DNA from: Candidatus Latescibacterota bacterium
GTDB taxonomy: Bacteria; Latescibacterota; UBA2968; UBA8231
Direction of reading: 5' to 3'
DNA length: 8,226 nt
Assembly: GCA_003529325.1 (NCBI GenBank)
Contig: DPVW01000257.1
Coordinates: 1 to 8,226, forward strand
The notes under the pieces are model-generated. The model was not told the DNA's origin. It searched no databases and saw nothing but the letters and a program-made list of their open reading frames with translations. Positions within the stretch are counted from its first letter, which is position 1; each line of letters begins with the position of its first letter. A program made the translations under genes and the position numbers. This document shows, in pieces, positions 6,269 through 8,226 of the stretch.

Positions 6269-7294
6269 TTGCACGAGATGACCTCCCGAGAACGTGTGCT
6301 CGCCGCCCTGCAGCGGCAGCCGGTGGACCGCACGCCGGTATGCAATCCGACGTCAGTGGCCACCGTGGAGTTGATGGACCTGGTGGATGCCCCTTTTCCA
6401 CAGGCCAACCGTGAACCGGAGCTGATGGCTCGCCTGGCAGCGACAGGATACACGGAACTGGGCTTTGACAGCATCATGCCCGTCTTCTCCATCATCCAGG
6501 AATCGTCCGCTCTGGGTTGTCGCATCCAGTGGGAGCAGAAGGACAACTGGCCGACGGTCCGAATGGCGGAGCCCATCTGGAAGAACCTGGACGATATCGA
6601 CATCCCCTCCGATCTGCTCACACATCAGGACACGAGTTGTGTGCTCGAAGCGATTCGCATCCTGCGCCGGGAGTATGGCGATGAGGTCGCCATCATCGGC
6701 AAGACGATGGGCCCCTGGTCGTTAGCCTACCATTGTTTCGGCGTCGAGGCCTTTCTGCTGATGTCCCTCGACGACCCGGACCAGACAAAACGCATTCTCG
6801 ACAAACTCAAGTCCATCACCGTTGATTTCGGCCTCGCCCAGATCGAAGCCGGCGCCGACGCGTTGACCCTGCCCGACCACGCCACCGGGGATCTGGTGAG
6901 TGGCGAGTACTACCAACGCTATCTGCGCGATCTGCATATCGAATTCGCCGAACGCATCGCCTGCCCCATCATCCTGCACATCTGTGGTCGCACGGTAGAC
7001 CGCATGGAGTATATCGCCCAGACGGGCATGGCGGCGTTCCATTTCGATTCCAAAAATCGACCGGATGAGTCCATGGATGTCGTCGGCGAGCGTATCAGTC
7101 TGGTGGGCAACATCAACAATCCGGAGACCCTGTTTTCGAAGGACGAAGAGGCCGTGGCGGAAGAAGTCGTAAAGAATCTGGATGCGGGCGTGCAACTCGT
7201 CGCTCCGGAATGTGCCATTCCCTTACAGACTTCCATCGAAAATCTGCGGGCGATTCCTCGTGCGGTCCGCGATTGGCATAGGGCAAAGAACTGA
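6269..7294 (+). CDS. MtaA/CmuA-type methylcobamide methyltransferase (UroD superfamily)
   Basis: This cytoplasmic zinc methyltransferase is predicted to move a methyl group from a corrinoid protein to a thiol acceptor. Archaeal MtaA uses coenzyme M; in a bacterium the acceptor may be a different compound. The family start TSRERVLAALQRQPVDRTPV is at 5-24. The zinc ligands expected for MtaA are His237 and Cys239 (ILHICG) and Cys315 (LVAPECAIP). GADALTLPDHATGDLVS (195-211) and HFDSK with LVGNINNP (about 258-285) are other typical barrel strands. The 341-residue length is normal. The start chosen is TTG 6269 because of the Shine-Dalgarno spacing; ATG 6278 would remove only three residues. True uroporphyrinogen decarboxylase is unlikely because of the His-x-Cys...Cys zinc set and the corrinoid protein gene that starts two bases after the stop. 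The methyltransferase-then-corrinoid order is the same as the domain order in CmuA. The methyl donor cannot be inferred. Confidence 0.88.
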   Translation: MHEMTSRERVLAALQRQPVDRTPVCNPTSVATVELMDLVDAPFPQANREPELMARLAATGYTELGFDSIMPVFSIIQESSALGCRIQWEQKDNWPTVRMAEPIWKNLDDIDIPSDLLTHQDTSCVLEAIRILRREYGDEVAIIGKTMGPWSLAYHCFGVEAFLLMSLDDPDQTKRILDKLKSITVDFGLAQIEAGADALTLPDHATGDLVSGEYYQRYLRDLHIEFAERIACPIILHICGRTVDRMEYIAQTGMAAFHFDSKNRPDESMDVVGERISLVGNINNPETLFSKDEEAVAEEVVKNLDAGVQLVAPECAIPLQTSIENLRAIPRAVRDWHRAKN

Positions 7295-7295
7295 A

Positions 7296-8045
7296 GTGGC
7301 TGAGCTTGCCGATATCCAGAACGAGACGCTCCGCTTCGAGATCGAGGAGTATCTCGATCAGCCCGCTGAGATCGAGCGTTCGATCAACATCTTCGCCGCC
7401 GCCCGCCCCATCCACCAGGAAATGGCTGCCGCCCTCATTGAGGGCGACCACCACCGTGTCGACGAATTGGCCTCCCAGGCTCTGGCCGAAGGCATCGAGC
7501 CCCTGGAAGTGATGGATGATGGCCTCATCGCCGGCATGGGGATTGTGGGCATCAAGTTTCGCGAGAACTTTATCTTCGTCCCCGAAGTGCTCGCCTGTGC
7601 GCGCGCGATGAAAGCGGGCATGGCACACATCGATCCGATCCTGTCCGCTTCCGGTGTTGACAAGGCCGGGACGGTGGTCATGGGTACCGTCAAGGGCGAC
7701 CTGCACGACATCGGCAAGAATCTGTGCATCATGATGCTGAATGGCGCCGGTTTCGACGTCGTCGATCTGGGTGTTGATACGTCGGCGGATGAGTTCATCG
7801 ACGCCGTGGAAGAGTCCGGGGCAAAAGTGATGGGCATGTCGGCGCTGTTGACAACGACGATGCCGAACATGGGCAAGACCATCGAGGCCTTCATCGACGC
7901 CGATTTGCGCGAGGACGTGCAAATCATGGTTGGTGGTGCACCGGTGACGCAGGAGTTTGCCGACGACATGGGCGCCGATGGCTATGGCAAGGACGCTCTT
8001 GACTGTGTAACGCTGGCAAAAGAGTTGCTCGGCAAGGCGTCGTGA
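7296..8045 (+). CDS. Corrinoid (B12-binding) methyl carrier protein, MtaC/MtbC-like
   Basis: This protein carries the methyl group on cobalt between a substrate methyltransferase and the MtaA-like enzyme encoded just upstream. The N-terminal helical cap domain (about 40-118) contains LIEGDHHRVDELASQALAEG and GIEPLEVMDDGL, typical of the B12-binding methionine synthase-like cap. The Rossmann-type cobalamin domain (about 124-247) has GDLHDIGKN, in which His137 is the predicted lower cobalt ligand. It also has MSALLTTTMPNM (181-192), the S-x-L loop, and VGGAPVT (212-218), which lines the nucleotide tail. I chose GTG 7296 because it directly follows the preceding stop (TGA at 7292-7294) and gives 249 residues, within the family's range. 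The first ATG in this stretch, 7422, would cut into the cap helices. With the GTG start there are about 40 extra N-terminal residues ahead of the cap. The Shine-Dalgarno sequence is weak, so coupling to the upstream gene is likely. Confidence 0.9.
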   Translation: MAELADIQNETLRFEIEEYLDQPAEIERSINIFAAARPIHQEMAAALIEGDHHRVDELASQALAEGIEPLEVMDDGLIAGMGIVGIKFRENFIFVPEVLACARAMKAGMAHIDPILSASGVDKAGTVVMGTVKGDLHDIGKNLCIMMLNGAGFDVVDLGVDTSADEFIDAVEESGAKVMGMSALLTTTMPNMGKTIEAFIDADLREDVQIMVGGAPVTQEFADDMGADGYGKDALDCVTLAKELLGKAS

Positions 8046-8048
8046 CCG

Positions 8049-8226
8049 ATGGCCAAACCTACGCCTGAGGAAGTACAGAAGCGCTTCGACCGGATCACCG
8101 AGATCTTCTCAGGCATCGTCACTCAGGCTGACACGCAGGCATCGACACGCTGCCCCTATCGCAATCGGCACGATCTGTGCACGGCAAAGTTTCGCTGTGG
8201 CAATCAGGAGCCCGTCCGCGGCCAGG
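8049..8226 (+). CDS. Partial gene, N-terminus with three clustered cysteines; possibly a corrinoid-pathway accessory protein
   Basis: ATG 8049 comes three bases after the corrinoid gene stop and opens a frame that runs off the right edge, with 59 complete codons visible. The first 30 or so residues look helical and contain no signal peptide. They are followed by a cysteine cluster with Cys35, Cys44 and Cys50 (CX8CX5C, RCPYRNRHDLCTAKFRCGNQ). This could hold an iron-sulfur cluster or zinc. The position in a methyl-transfer operon would suit an iron-sulfur protein that reductively reactivates cobalamin (the RamA/RACo or ASKHA-domain type). However, the visible part shows no diagnostic motif of those families, so that role is inference only. 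The gene itself is well supported by tight spacing and continued codon bias. Confidence 0.65.
   Translation, partial: MAKPTPEEVQKRFDRITEIFSGIVTQADTQASTRCPYRNRHDLCTAKFRCGNQEPVRGQ

Noticed and set aside
5701..6621. Open frame on the minus strand spanning the 5576 and MtaA-like genes
   Set aside because: It is Ser/Arg-rich composition typical of an antisense frame and covers the start of an unmistakable MtaA-like gene.
6269..7294. Annotation as uroporphyrinogen decarboxylase (hemE)
   Set aside because: It belongs to the same superfamily, but the His-x-Cys...Cys zinc set and the adjacent corrinoid gene indicate a methylcobamide methyltransferase.

Overview
This is an ordinary-looking, densely coded bacterial chromosome segment with every gene on the + strand. 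The coding DNA is GC-rich and favours G or C at third codon positions. That bias also explains the long antisense open frames, which I did not annotate. There are no tRNAs, rRNAs, IS elements, CRISPR arrays or phage genes. Bacterial LipA, an S41 carboxyl-terminal protease, an exported GHL10 (DUF187) glycosidase-like protein and an MtaA/corrinoid methyl-transfer module together suggest an uncultured, probably anaerobic or facultative, Gram-negative-type bacterium. Hydrogenedentota, Latescibacterota or Planctomycetota-like lineages would fit, but the taxonomic guess is weak and rests only on gene content.

The layout falls into three blocks. (1) Positions 3-1844 hold the 3' part of an S41 protease with PDZ domain and Ser/Lys dyad. 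A roughly 200-base AT-rich intergenic region follows, with a perfect 8-bp hairpin and promoter-like sequences. (2) Positions 2046-5523 hold lipA (lipoyl synthase), an APH-fold kinase resembling methylthioribose kinase, and the secreted GHL10 protein. Each junction is a 4-base ATGA overlap, so the three genes are almost certainly cotranscribed and translationally coupled. (3) Positions 5576-8226 hold an unrecognised Cys/His-bearing protein of 223 residues, an MtaA/CmuA-type (UroD superfamily) methyltransferase, a corrinoid protein, and the 5' end of a gene for a protein with three clustered cysteines. Spacing is 21, 1 and 3 bases.

Block 3 is the most interesting part. The methyltransferase has the expected zinc ligands (His-x-Cys plus a distal Cys), and the corrinoid protein has the His-on DxHDIG motif, so together they form an unfused equivalent of the two CmuA domains. 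No substrate-specific methyltransferase (MtaB, MttB or MtgB type) and no recognisable full-length corrinoid activator lies in the window. The methyl donor and the final acceptor therefore cannot be named from this sequence.
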